Below the pieces are notes generated by a model. It worked only from the letters and a program-made list of their open reading frames with translations, did no database searches and was not told the origin of the DNA. Made by a program: the position numbers and the translations under genes. Shown in pieces: positions 54,484 to 61,664 of a DNA stretch of 64,000 bases (positions are counted from its first letter, which is position 1; every line of letters starts with the position of its first letter). Origin of the DNA: Paenibacillus sp. Root444D2 (lineage in GTDB: Bacteria > Bacillota > Bacilli > Paenibacillales > NBRC-103111); NCBI RefSeq assembly GCF_001426375.1, contig NZ_LMEO01000017.1:1-64000 (forward strand). The letters are read 5' to 3'.

Positions 54484-55803
54484 ATGACAAGCAATCATCC
54501 GATTATTCAAGAACGAACAGAGCGTACGCAGTGGTTTCTGCAGGATCGATTCGGTATGTTTATTCATTGGGGACTGTATGCCATTCCAGCTAGAGGAGAA
54601 TGGGTGCGCAGCGTCGAGCGTATCTCGATAGAGGACTATCAAACGTATTTTGATGAATTCGATCCTGTCCGTTATGATCCTAAGGCGTGGGCGCGTGCTG
54701 CGAAACAAGCGGGTATGAAATACGCGGTATTGACGGCGAAGCATCATGACGGGTTTTGTTTATTTGATAGCGCTCTCACTGAGTATAAGTCAACGAATAC
54801 ACGGGCCGGGCGAGATTTGGTTCGCGAATTTATTGAAGCGTTTCGGGCGGAAGGCTTAAAGGTGGGGCTCTATTATTCGTTAATCGATTGGCATCATGAG
54901 GATTATCCGGCTTATGGGGATCGCATTCATCCGATGCGGGATAATGAGAGCTATACAAGAAATCCGGAGACGTTCGATCGGTATCTTCAGTACATGCATG
55001 GACAAGTAAGAGAACTGCTGACGAACTATGGTAAGTTGGATGTTATGTGGTTTGACTTCTCTTACGATCGCATGAAGGGGGAGACATGGAAAGCAACCGA
55101 GCTGATGGCGATGATTCGATCTCTGCAGCCACATATCATCGTAGACAACCGATTGGACGCAAGCGGTGAAGAAGGCGGAACTATTTTCACTAAAAATCCG
55201 CTCAGCTATTCGGGTGACTTTGCTTCACCGGAACAGATCATTCCGCCGCAAGGCGTGACGGATGACGAGGGCAATTCACTTCCATGGGAAGCTTGTATCA
55301 CGCTGAATAATAACTGGGGGTACGCAGCTCAAGATTTCCAATATAAATCTTCCACTACCCTTATTCGGAAGTTGGTAGAGTGCGTTAGCAAAAATGGGAA
55401 TCTGCTCTTGAATGTGGGTCCGAATGCGCTCGGCGAGATTCCGAAGGAGTCGCTCGACATTTTGGCAGAGATCGGCGATTGGGTTCAGAAAAATGGGGAT
55501 AGCATTTACGGCTGCGGGCAAGCCTACTTACCAAAACCGGAGTGGGGCAGGTATACCCAAAAGGGTAATCTGCTGTATGCCCACTTGTTTGAGGAAAGCG
55601 TAGGCCCTATTAACTTGAACGGGTTGGCTGGTAAGGTGAAGAAAGCAAGGTTGCTATCTGACGGTTCCGAGCTCTTCCTAAGCCGTCCTTGGAATGCCGC
55701 CCAGTATCCGGACGATGCGTTCATTAGTTTCGCTAGACCTGAGCACTCTAGCTATCCGCTGCCGGACCAAAGAGCTACGGTTGTGGAGTTAGAGTTACTT
55801 TAA
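54484..55803 (+). CDS. Alpha-L-fucosidase (GH29 family)
   Basis: Retaining glycosidase of 439 residues releasing fucose. The GH29 barrel is clear: RFGMFIHWGLYAIPARGEW near residue 20, AKQAGMKYAVLTAKHHDGFC near 65, LKVGLYYSLIDWHH near 122, and the nucleophile region KLDVMWFDFSYDR near 180, with Asp in WFD. A small C-terminal beta domain follows at about 340. There is no signal peptide, so it acts in the cytosol on imported oligosaccharides. ATG 54484 follows AAAGGTGTG; TTG 54481 is one codon earlier. It stands alone, with no sugar transporter beside it. Confidence 0.9.
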   Translation: MTSNHPIIQERTERTQWFLQDRFGMFIHWGLYAIPARGEWVRSVERISIEDYQTYFDEFDPVRYDPKAWARAAKQAGMKYAVLTAKHHDGFCLFDSALTEYKSTNTRAGRDLVREFIEAFRAEGLKVGLYYSLIDWHHEDYPAYGDRIHPMRDNESYTRNPETFDRYLQYMHGQVRELLTNYGKLDVMWFDFSYDRMKGETWKATELMAMIRSLQPHIIVDNRLDASGEEGGTIFTKNPLSYSGDFASPEQIIPPQGVTDDEGNSLPWEACITLNNNWGYAAQDFQYKSSTTLIRKLVECVSKNGNLLLNVGPNALGEIPKESLDILAEIGDWVQKNGDSIYGCGQAYLPKPEWGRYTQKGNLLYAHLFEESVGPINLNGLAGKVKKARLLSDGSELFLSRPWNAAQYPDDAFISFARPEHSSYPLPDQRATVVELELL

Positions 55804-55898
55804 GAAGGAAATAAATTAACATTTGACCGTGTCCGCATTCGCTTTTAAGATGATAGTAGAGGCTTACTATTTTTTTGGAAACGAAGGTGTATGGAACT

Positions 55899-56165
55899 TT
55901 GACTTATTTCCTCTGTTATTTACTGCTGATGAATATCGTTACGTTCATAGAAATGGGACATGACAAGGGACAAGCCAAAAAAGGCGGGCGTAGAGTGCCT
56001 GAAAAACGTCTTTTTATACTGGCTGCCCTCGGTGGCGGGATTGGCGGGTGGCTTGGTATGCGGGTTTGGCGCCATAAGACAAAACATACCTCATTCGTCA
56101 TTGGCATACCGCTGCTTGTTGCGCTAAATTGCATATGCGTTATTCTGATAGCGATTTATATGTAG
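55899..56165 (+). CDS. DUF1294 family small membrane protein
   Basis: An 88-residue membrane protein of the DUF1294 family, function unknown. Three hydrophobic stretches are visible; the family signature is complete: a first helix ending FIEMGHDKGQAKKG, then RRVPEKRLFILAALGGGIGG, LGMRVWRHKTKH and a last helix. The start is uncertain: TTG 55899 has AAGGTG nine bases upstream, whereas TTG 55875 gives eight more residues but no ribosome site. A terminator follows. Confidence 0.85.
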   Translation: MTYFLCYLLLMNIVTFIEMGHDKGQAKKGGRRVPEKRLFILAALGGGIGGWLGMRVWRHKTKHTSFVIGIPLLVALNCICVILIAIYM

Positions 56166-56181
56166 CATGGCTTAAATAGAC

Positions 56182-56219
56182 AAACAGTCACCGGCAGCGG
56201 CGGCTGTTTTCTTTTTTTA
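56182..56219 (+). terminator. Terminator after the DUF1294 gene
   Basis: Stem AAACAGTC/GGCTGTTT enclosing a smaller CCG/CGG stem, followed by a T-rich run. Confidence 0.85.
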
Positions 56220-56293
56220 TACAAACCCATGAGTCAAGTTTGCGCGTTTTCACTCATAAGATAGGAACATGACAGGTATCGGAGGTGCGAACA

Positions 56294-56581
56294 TTGAGTT
56301 ACCAGCATTATGGCATCGATCCTGCGCTCGTGGAGCGCGTAAAGTTCAAGATGAAAAATCCGGAAATCAAGGAACGCATGAAGATGCTGCTGCAGGGCGT
56401 TACGAAGGCTGATTTGCAAGATTATACAAAGGTTACGCGCCTAATAGGGCTTGCTGCCGGCATTCTCGGCGAGAAGCTGAGCGGGAGCCAAACAAACCAA
56501 ATTCTCGAGTTTATCCTAGCCCAAAAGATTGATCCTAACAATGCCTTTCACTTGATTAAACTATGGTCCATGTTTCGATAA
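56294..56581 (+). CDS. Stage VI sporulation protein F-like protein
   Basis: A 95-residue helical protein. The part DLQDYTKVTRLIGLAAGILG then SGSQTNQILEFILAQKI resembles the repeated-helix pattern of SpoVIF (the coat-assembly factor YjcC of Bacillus), which I take as the likeliest family; similarity is judged by eye and is moderate. The N-terminal LVERVKFKMKNPEIKERMKM is basic and amphipathic. The start is TTG at 56294 with GGAGGTG seven bases upstream. A monocistronic unit ended by a terminator. Confidence 0.6.
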   Translation: MSYQHYGIDPALVERVKFKMKNPEIKERMKMLLQGVTKADLQDYTKVTRLIGLAAGILGEKLSGSQTNQILEFILAQKIDPNNAFHLIKLWSMFR

Positions 56582-56673
56582 GCGAACAGAAAGCGCCACC
56601 AGCAAGGTCGATGCCTGTTAGCCTTTTGCATGGCTGGAATCGATTTCCTAAACAGACTAACGTTTCCCAAGCG

Positions 56674-56703
56674 GGGTTCCTTGATGAAAGGGGCCCTTTT
56701 TTG
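56674..56703 (+). terminator. Terminator before the SOS cassette
   Basis: Stem GGGTTCC/GGGGCCC (two G-T pairs) with a 9-base loop and a T-run. Confidence 0.75.
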
Positions 56704-56720
56704 TTTCCAAAAAAATTCAC

Positions 56721-56773
56721 TTGCATAACGAATACGTGTTCGGTATATAATAAGTAACACGAATATATGTTCG
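56721..56773 (+). promoter_or_regulatory. SOS promoter with two LexA (DinR) boxes
   Basis: A -35 TTGCAT (56721-56726) and a -10 TATATA/TATAAT (56744-56751) flank LexA box 1, CGAATACGTGTTCG (56729-56742). LexA box 2, CGAATATATGTTCG (56760-56773), covers the expected transcript start. Each matches the Bacillus consensus CGAACRNRYGTTYG in 13 of 14 positions, both deviating at the same C to T. Centres are 31 bases apart, about three helical turns, so two LexA dimers would sit on one face. Confidence 0.9.
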
Positions 56774-56790
56774 CATATGGTGGTGGAAAT

Positions 56791-57168
56791 ATGAAAGTTA
56801 GTTCAAGTTCAAGAATTGAGACAGAAGAGGATGTCCAAATTGTTAAGGAATACACGCTGTTGCCCATTTTGCTCGATATGCTAGCAAGGGACATGGAGGA
56901 GCTCAAGGTTTATAAGGATAAAATCGTGTACAATCATATTCTTTTCTATCTCAGAGAGGTTGAAATGGCTATTTATCCAGAATTACAAAGTATTAAGAGC
57001 CAGATGAAGAAACGAGATATTAAAGTTATCCATACCGAAATGAATGCCTTAGGCATTAACGTAGAGTACAAAGTCCGAGGCTACATTCATCATTTCACGA
57101 TGCTTCGCAGCTTGGTCAAGGCTGAGCTTATGACCACGCTCATGAATATGCGGGGGGGATTGCGGTGA
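56791..57168 (+). CDS. SOS cassette protein 1, uncharacterised
   Basis: I cannot name this 125-residue protein. It is soluble and mostly helical with mixed charge. Residues about 12-120 align by eye with residues 36-150 of the protein at 58452-58922: matching landmarks are IVKEYTLLPILLDML with MIRDYILLPHMLTIV, KKRDIKVI with TKRNIKII, and YKVRGYIHHFTMLRSLVKAE with FLCRGYEDRFGMTRDVMRSE. It is the first gene under the double LexA box, so it should be DNA-damage induced. The ATG follows GGTGGTGG. The polymerase gene starts 30 bases later, bridged by a 13-codon mini-frame (57165-57206) that overlaps both. Confidence 0.75.
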   Translation: MKVSSSSRIETEEDVQIVKEYTLLPILLDMLARDMEELKVYKDKIVYNHILFYLREVEMAIYPELQSIKSQMKKRDIKVIHTEMNALGINVEYKVRGYIHHFTMLRSLVKAELMTTLMNMRGGLR

Positions 57169-57198
57169 GCAAAGATCGCCACGGCGGGGTGAAGCGCT

Positions 57199-58455
57199 AT
57201 GCATGAAAGGACGATTTTTCTGATCGACGGCCAATCATTCTACGCATCAATCGAAAAGGCCGCTCATCCTGAGCTAAAAGATAAACCGGTAGCCGTAGGC
57301 GATCCTTCACGCCGATCAGGCATCATTCTCGCGGCTTGCCCAGTCGCCAAGTTTCATGGAGTGACAACGGCTGAAAGGGTAGGTGAGGCGCTTGCTAAAT
57401 GCCCGAATTTGAACATCATTCGACCGCGGATGCAAACCTACATTACCATATCCCTATTCATTACTGAGATCTTTGAGTCTTTTACTGATCAGGTTGAGCC
57501 GTACAGCATAGATGAACAATTTCTCGATGTTACCGGCTCTACTTCATGTTTTGGTTCTCCGGAAGAAATCGCACTGCAAATTCAATCTCGCGTGCTGCTA
57601 TCAACTGGGGTCTGGACTCGCTGCGGGATCGGACCAACAAAAATATTAGCCAAGATGGCAACGGACAATTTCGCGAAAAAAAGACCTGAAGGTATCTTCA
57701 AACTAGGCTTTGACAATATTGAATCTGATTTGTGGCCGCTGCCCGCACACCAAATGTTTATGGTTGCATCGCGAATGACTCGTCATTTTATAAGAATGGG
57801 ATTAAACACGATTGGTGACATAGCGCGATTGGAATTGGCCGAATTCAAACGACGCATGCGTTGGGAGATGGGAAAGCAAAGCGATATTCAAGCGGAGTAC
57901 TATTGGCAGACGGCGCGGGGCATCGATCCTAGCCCGGTTGTACCAAGTATTCGTAACAAACTGAAATCTATTAGCCATGGTAAGGCGCTGCGAAGCAGCC
58001 TTTATCGTAAGCTTGAAGATATTGAGGTTGTGCTTTTAGAGTTGGTCGTGGAGGTCTGTCGCCGTAGTAGGAGACATAGATACATGGGCCATGTGGTGAC
58101 CGTTGGTGCAGCGGAGACCGATGGGGTACGGTCTACAGGGTTTAGTCGGCAGGTAACACTGCAGCAACCTACGTCGCTCTCTCATGAAGTAGCGGCAGCA
58201 GTGCTCGGGATATTTCATAAATATTGGAGTGGAATGCCCGTAAGTCACTTGCATATATCACTCACACAATTGGTGGACGATAGCGTTTACCAGCTTACTC
58301 TATTCGAGGACCGTGAGAAAGCATACGGCTTGGAAAAAGCGACTGATGAAATCAAAGATCGATTTGGCAGCGCCGCTATTATGCGGGCATCCTCTTTATT
58401 AACGGCCGGAGTAGCACGAGAACGAGCGGAACAGATTGGAGGTCATTACAAATGA
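57199..58455 (+). CDS. Y-family translesion DNA polymerase (UvrX/UmuC-like)
   Basis: Error-prone lesion-bypass polymerase of 418 residues, in the group of Bacillus UvrX/YqjW rather than DinB by its neighbours and motifs. Catalytic motifs: FLIDGQSFYASIEKA at residues 6-20 (first Asp, steric-gate Phe/Tyr), VEPYSIDEQFLDVTG near 103 (the Asp-Glu pair), and RCGIGPTKILAKMATDNFAK near 140. The thumb and little-finger domains follow, and a QLTLFEDREKAYGL segment near 372 resembles the QLSLF-type clamp-binding motif. GGGGTG lies before the ATG. Its TGA overlaps the next gene's ATG. Confidence 0.93.
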   Translation: MHERTIFLIDGQSFYASIEKAAHPELKDKPVAVGDPSRRSGIILAACPVAKFHGVTTAERVGEALAKCPNLNIIRPRMQTYITISLFITEIFESFTDQVEPYSIDEQFLDVTGSTSCFGSPEEIALQIQSRVLLSTGVWTRCGIGPTKILAKMATDNFAKKRPEGIFKLGFDNIESDLWPLPAHQMFMVASRMTRHFIRMGLNTIGDIARLELAEFKRRMRWEMGKQSDIQAEYYWQTARGIDPSPVVPSIRNKLKSISHGKALRSSLYRKLEDIEVVLLELVVEVCRRSRRHRYMGHVVTVGAAETDGVRSTGFSRQVTLQQPTSLSHEVAAAVLGIFHKYWSGMPVSHLHISLTQLVDDSVYQLTLFEDREKAYGLEKATDEIKDRFGSAAIMRASSLLTAGVARERAEQIGGHYK

Positions 58456-58922
58456 GCAAACTAGACGGTAATGAGCGTTGGAAATCAAAGATGCTACTCA
58501 CCGAACATCAAGAGGAATATGAAAGTCGAAATGATCCCAAAAAAACGTCTCGCCCCACATCAGAGGAGCTCATTATGATTCGTGACTACATCTTACTACC
58601 CCACATGCTTACAATAGTACAAAAGAGCGTAGATGACATTAAGAGTAGTTCTAACCTTTTAAAACAGCTTTATCTAGCAACTGGTCAAGTGGTCATGAAC
58701 AAAATAAGCAGAGACATGTATGATATACGGCGTGAATTGACTAAGCGTAATATAAAAATCATCAGTGACGAACACGCGGAATTGGTCGTGTATCACCGTT
58801 TTCTATGTCGAGGTTATGAGGATCGTTTTGGGATGACTCGTGATGTTATGCGTTCGGAAATCAGTGTCCAGTTGAAAAAATATATAAAAGAAATTATCGG
58901 CCGAGTAGCAGATGAAAAATAA
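58452..58922 (+). CDS. SOS cassette protein 2: YolD-like N-terminus fused to the domain of protein 1
   Basis: A 156-residue protein. Residues about 4-28 (DGNERWKSKMLLTEHQEEY) look like the short conserved core of YolD-like proteins, which accompany UvrX polymerases in many Bacillales. Residues 36-150 carry the same domain as the 125-residue protein encoded before the polymerase, so the two are paralogues and this one seems to be a fusion. Translation is coupled to the polymerase by an ATGA overlap. Function unknown; a polymerase accessory or regulator is the natural guess, by position only. Confidence 0.75.
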   Translation: MSKLDGNERWKSKMLLTEHQEEYESRNDPKKTSRPTSEELIMIRDYILLPHMLTIVQKSVDDIKSSSNLLKQLYLATGQVVMNKISRDMYDIRRELTKRNIKIISDEHAELVVYHRFLCRGYEDRFGMTRDVMRSEISVQLKKYIKEIIGRVADEK

Positions 58923-58970
58923 CCAGAAGAATGAAAGCCCGTGGAGAAATCTTCCTCGGGCTTTCGCGAA

Positions 58971-58999
58971 TTGACGTGAGTAATTCTTTTTCTCATAAT
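58971..58999 (+). promoter_or_regulatory. Promoter of the SRAP gene
   Basis: TTGACG (58971-58976), a 17-base spacer and CATAAT (58994-58999) make a near-consensus promoter. Just upstream, GAAAGCCCG/CGGGCTTTC (within 58932-58968) forms a strong hairpin without a T-run that may limit read-through from the SOS cassette. A CGAAT..GT..G half-like LexA site overlaps the -35 but is poor. Confidence 0.65.
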
Positions 59000-59074
59000 G
59001 GAGGAAGAGTGTTGCAGCAGCTAAAAGAATTAGTTCTCATGTGGGAGAACCGTGCAAAGGAGAGATGTGCACTA

Positions 59075-59755
59075 ATGTGCGGACGCTATACGATCACCGT
59101 GACGCTAGAGGAGCTTATGCTTCATTATGATATTTATTACAAATATTCTGGAAGATACAGCCCCAGATATAATGTAGCACCTGGACAGCAAGTCATGGCT
59201 ATCGTCCATGACGGGGAGAAGAATAAACTTGGCGAGCTGCGCTGGGGGCTCGTTCCTGAGTGGGCGAAGGACGAGAAGCTAGGCTACCAGATGCTCAATG
59301 CACGAGCTGAGACACTCGCGGACAAGCCAGCCTTCCGCAAGCCGTTTGAGCGTAAGCGCTGCCTGATTCCGGCAGACTCCTTCTACGACTGGAAAGGGAC
59401 GGGTAAGCACAAGCAGCCGATGCGTATTATGCTGCGCAGCAAAGACATCTTTAGTATGGCAGGGCTGTACGACACGTGGACATCTCCGGATGGCACGCGT
59501 ATTTCTACATGCACCGTCGTTACAACAGAAGCGAACGAAATGATGGCGGATATTCATGAGCGTATGCCGGTCATTTTGCCGAGGGAGATGGAGGCGGTTT
59601 GGTTGGATCGCAGTATCACAAACACCGACAGGCTACGACCATTATTACAGCCGTATCCGGCCGAGCAAATGTTTGCGTACCCAGTGTCGAGCCGAGTAGG
59701 CAATGTTCGCAACGACGATGAGATATGCATAGAACCGTTAAGCCTGCTCATATAG
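59075..59755 (+). CDS. SOS response-associated peptidase (SRAP; YedK/HMCES family)
   Basis: Shields abasic sites in single-stranded DNA by forming a thiazolidine crosslink through its N-terminal cysteine. The 226-residue protein starts MCGRYTIT; Cys2 must be exposed after Met removal, which fixes the start at 59075 (AAAGGAGA about ten bases upstream) despite a frame open to 58931. Other motifs: MLNARAET near residue 70, RCLIPADSFYDWKG near 94, TTEANEMMADIHERMPVIL near 150 with the active-site His. The usual FYEW Glu is Asp here (FYDW). It lies behind the Y-family polymerase cassette, with its own promoter. Confidence 0.92.
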   Translation: MCGRYTITVTLEELMLHYDIYYKYSGRYSPRYNVAPGQQVMAIVHDGEKNKLGELRWGLVPEWAKDEKLGYQMLNARAETLADKPAFRKPFERKRCLIPADSFYDWKGTGKHKQPMRIMLRSKDIFSMAGLYDTWTSPDGTRISTCTVVTTEANEMMADIHERMPVILPREMEAVWLDRSITNTDRLRPLLQPYPAEQMFAYPVSSRVGNVRNDDEICIEPLSLLI

Positions 59756-59793
59756 AAGAACTGGCTTTGAGAACAGAATGGGAGAGTCATAGC

Positions 59794-60957
59794 ATGAAAG
59801 TACGTATGGCAATAAGCATCACACTTATATTCATTATTGTCTTTGGTGTGAATGGCTACATAGGTTGGCACGGTCAAGTCTTTCTATCCAACCAACTAGG
59901 TTCTTGGTTTCATCCAGCACTATACTGGGTTGTCTTCTGGATTATCGCTTTGTCATATTTATTAGCATGGGTAAGCTCGCGGGTGCTGCCTGCCGGCGTG
60001 TCCCGACTACTGAAAATTATCGGCTCCTACTGGTTTGCCATCATGCAATTTGGTATTCTACTGCTGCCGTTGACTGATTTGGCGATAGGCGTGTTCCATC
60101 TGGCATCCGTTCCTTCAAATACATACGTTCCGATTCTCGGTTGGATAAATGTAGGGATCATACTCATTGCTATGATTCGTGGTTCGTATAATGCACAGAG
60201 CCCTGTTATACGCAGATATGACATTACGGTTCCCAAAAGAGCGGGAGACTGGGAGCAGCTTCGCATCGCGGTAGCCTCCGACATCCATCTGGGCTCAATT
60301 GTCGGGAACCGCCATCTGCGTAAGCTTGTAGAGCAAGTCAATGGCTTGAAACCAGACTTGATTCTTTTGCCGGGGGATGTCATAGACGATGATATTAAGC
60401 CATTTATCCGTTACAATATGGGTAAAACAATGCGAGAACTGCAGGCTCCACTAGGAATTTATGCTGTGCTCGGTAATCATGAATACATTGGCGGACATAT
60501 TCCTGCCTTCGTGGAACAAATGGAGCAGATCGGCATTCGTGTACTCATGGACGAAACCGTTCACATCAAAGAACGGCTGTACATCGTTGGGAGAAAAGAC
60601 AAAGCGGCCGAGCGAACACCCGATGGACGTAAGGCGCTAGCTACATTGCTGGAGGGCGCAGATCTCAGACAACCTATAATCGTGATGGACCATCAACCCT
60701 ACCACCTAGACAAAGCAGCCGATGCAGGTGTGGATGTGATGCTCTCAGGTCATACACATAGAGGCCAAATGGCGCCTAATCACCTTATAACAAGAAGGCT
60801 CTTTGAGCTAGATTGGGGCTACTTGCGCAAAGGTAACCTTCATGCTATCGTTTCCTCAGGTTTTGGTACGTGGGGACCACCCATTCGTCTAGGCAGCCGC
60901 TCAGAAATAATTGAACTCACCATTCATTTTAAAAGTAACGAGAGAGAAGAGGGTTAA
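59794..60957 (+). CDS. Membrane-anchored metallophosphoesterase (YkuE/YaeI-like)
   Basis: A 387-residue protein with four N-terminal membrane helices (about residues 5-150: SITLIFIIVFGVNGYIGW, LYWVVFWIIALSYLLAWV, then two more) and a C-terminal calcineurin-like phosphoesterase domain. Metal-binding motifs are complete: ASDIHLGS near 163, PGDVIDDD near 195, LGNHEYIGG near 227, MDHQP near 300 and SGHTHRGQ near 320. Members act on phospholipids, UDP-sugars or nucleotides at the membrane; the substrate here is unknown. ATG 59794 follows GGGAGAG; the frame overlaps the SRAP gene only if read from 59725. Confidence 0.87.
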   Translation: MKVRMAISITLIFIIVFGVNGYIGWHGQVFLSNQLGSWFHPALYWVVFWIIALSYLLAWVSSRVLPAGVSRLLKIIGSYWFAIMQFGILLLPLTDLAIGVFHLASVPSNTYVPILGWINVGIILIAMIRGSYNAQSPVIRRYDITVPKRAGDWEQLRIAVASDIHLGSIVGNRHLRKLVEQVNGLKPDLILLPGDVIDDDIKPFIRYNMGKTMRELQAPLGIYAVLGNHEYIGGHIPAFVEQMEQIGIRVLMDETVHIKERLYIVGRKDKAAERTPDGRKALATLLEGADLRQPIIVMDHQPYHLDKAADAGVDVMLSGHTHRGQMAPNHLITRRLFELDWGYLRKGNLHAIVSSGFGTWGPPIRLGSRSEIIELTIHFKSNEREEG

Positions 60958-60962
60958 GCAGC

Positions 60963-61529
60963 ATGCAAGAGGCAGACAGAAAACAAATTACACCGATAGA
61001 ACTAGCTGCAGCAATGATGCAGTTTACAATGAAAAGCATAGAAAATAGTTGGGACACAATGAAACCGATCGTTGCGGCCTACCTAAAAGAGCCCATATTA
61101 TCCGAGTCTAAAGAAGACGAATTATTAAGGGAGATATATATAGCAGCTTTAGCGTTGGAGATTTACTGCATTCCCTATGCTTTCGATGCAGACGTTGCAC
61201 GTCTCGTCAGCTTAGGGATGGGTGAAGTGATGGGTTCAGATAACTTATCTGAGCATCACTTATCGGAATCCATCAGTCAGCACTATCTTCCGTGTTTGGA
61301 AGCAGTCAACGCAACTGCTCCCACGGACCTAGCGCTAGCACTTGTCGAAGAAGCCGCGACAATCCTCTACGATCGACTCGAGCTTCCACTCAAGCCAGCC
61401 GATCGGGTAAACAGCCTGTTGTGGGTCAAGCTATTTCCCTTTCTTGTCCAGCTAGTTGGGAAATGGCCGATCCTATTTACTAAATTCGAAGTTAAGCAAG
61501 AGTCCTTGGAAATAACTGAACATAATTAA
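60963..61529 (+). CDS. Hypothetical protein following the phosphoesterase gene
   Basis: I do not recognise this 188-residue protein. It appears soluble and helical, acidic overall, rich in Ala, Leu and Glu, with a long middle helix LREIYIAALALEIYCIPYAF and a later WVKLFPFLVQLVGKWPILF segment that is hydrophobic but broken by charges. It starts five bases after the phosphoesterase stop, so the two are very likely cotranscribed. No terminator was found after it. Confidence 0.62.
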   Translation: MQEADRKQITPIELAAAMMQFTMKSIENSWDTMKPIVAAYLKEPILSESKEDELLREIYIAALALEIYCIPYAFDADVARLVSLGMGEVMGSDNLSEHHLSESISQHYLPCLEAVNATAPTDLALALVEEAATILYDRLELPLKPADRVNSLLWVKLFPFLVQLVGKWPILFTKFEVKQESLEITEHN

Positions 61530-61569
61530 AGAATCAACATGCCCAAGTCAACGGAAATGTTATATCCTC

Positions 61570-61598
61570 TTGACTTAAAGGTAATAATTACGAATAAT
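61570..61598 (+). promoter_or_regulatory. Promoter with Zur-type operator before the CobW GTPase gene
   Basis: TTGACT (61570-61575), a 17-base spacer and AATAAT (61593-61598) form a good promoter. The spacer holds GTAATAATTAC (61581-61591), exactly the core of the Bacillus Zur box (GTAATnATTAC), with AT-rich flanks. Zinc-loaded Zur bound here would block RNA polymerase, so the gene should be switched on by zinc shortage. Confidence 0.82.
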
Positions 61599-61614
61599 AG
61601 AAGAGGAATTAATT

Positions 61615-61662
61615 ATGAGCAGGGTTAGAAGCATTTGCTATCATACTGCTTGGCGGAGGTAG
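61615..61662 (+). other. 15-codon leader ORF coupled to the CobW gene
   Basis: A short frame MSRVRSICYHTAWRR with AGAGG eight bases upstream ends in a TAG that overlaps the GGAGG of the next gene, three bases before its ATG. Such an arrangement can couple translation. The leader's Cys and His are possible metal ligands, but this is speculation. The predicted transcript start lies close to its ribosome site, which weakens the case. Confidence 0.35.
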
Positions 61663-61664
61663 AA

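Noticed and set aside
58971..58999. A third LexA box at the SRAP promoter
   Set aside because: CGAAT..GT..G matches the left half only; the right half differs at two of five positions, far poorer than the two boxes at 56729 and 56760.
58931..59074. N-terminal extension of the SRAP protein
   Set aside because: The catalytic cysteine must be residue 2; the promoter also places the transcript start after the upstream ribosome site.
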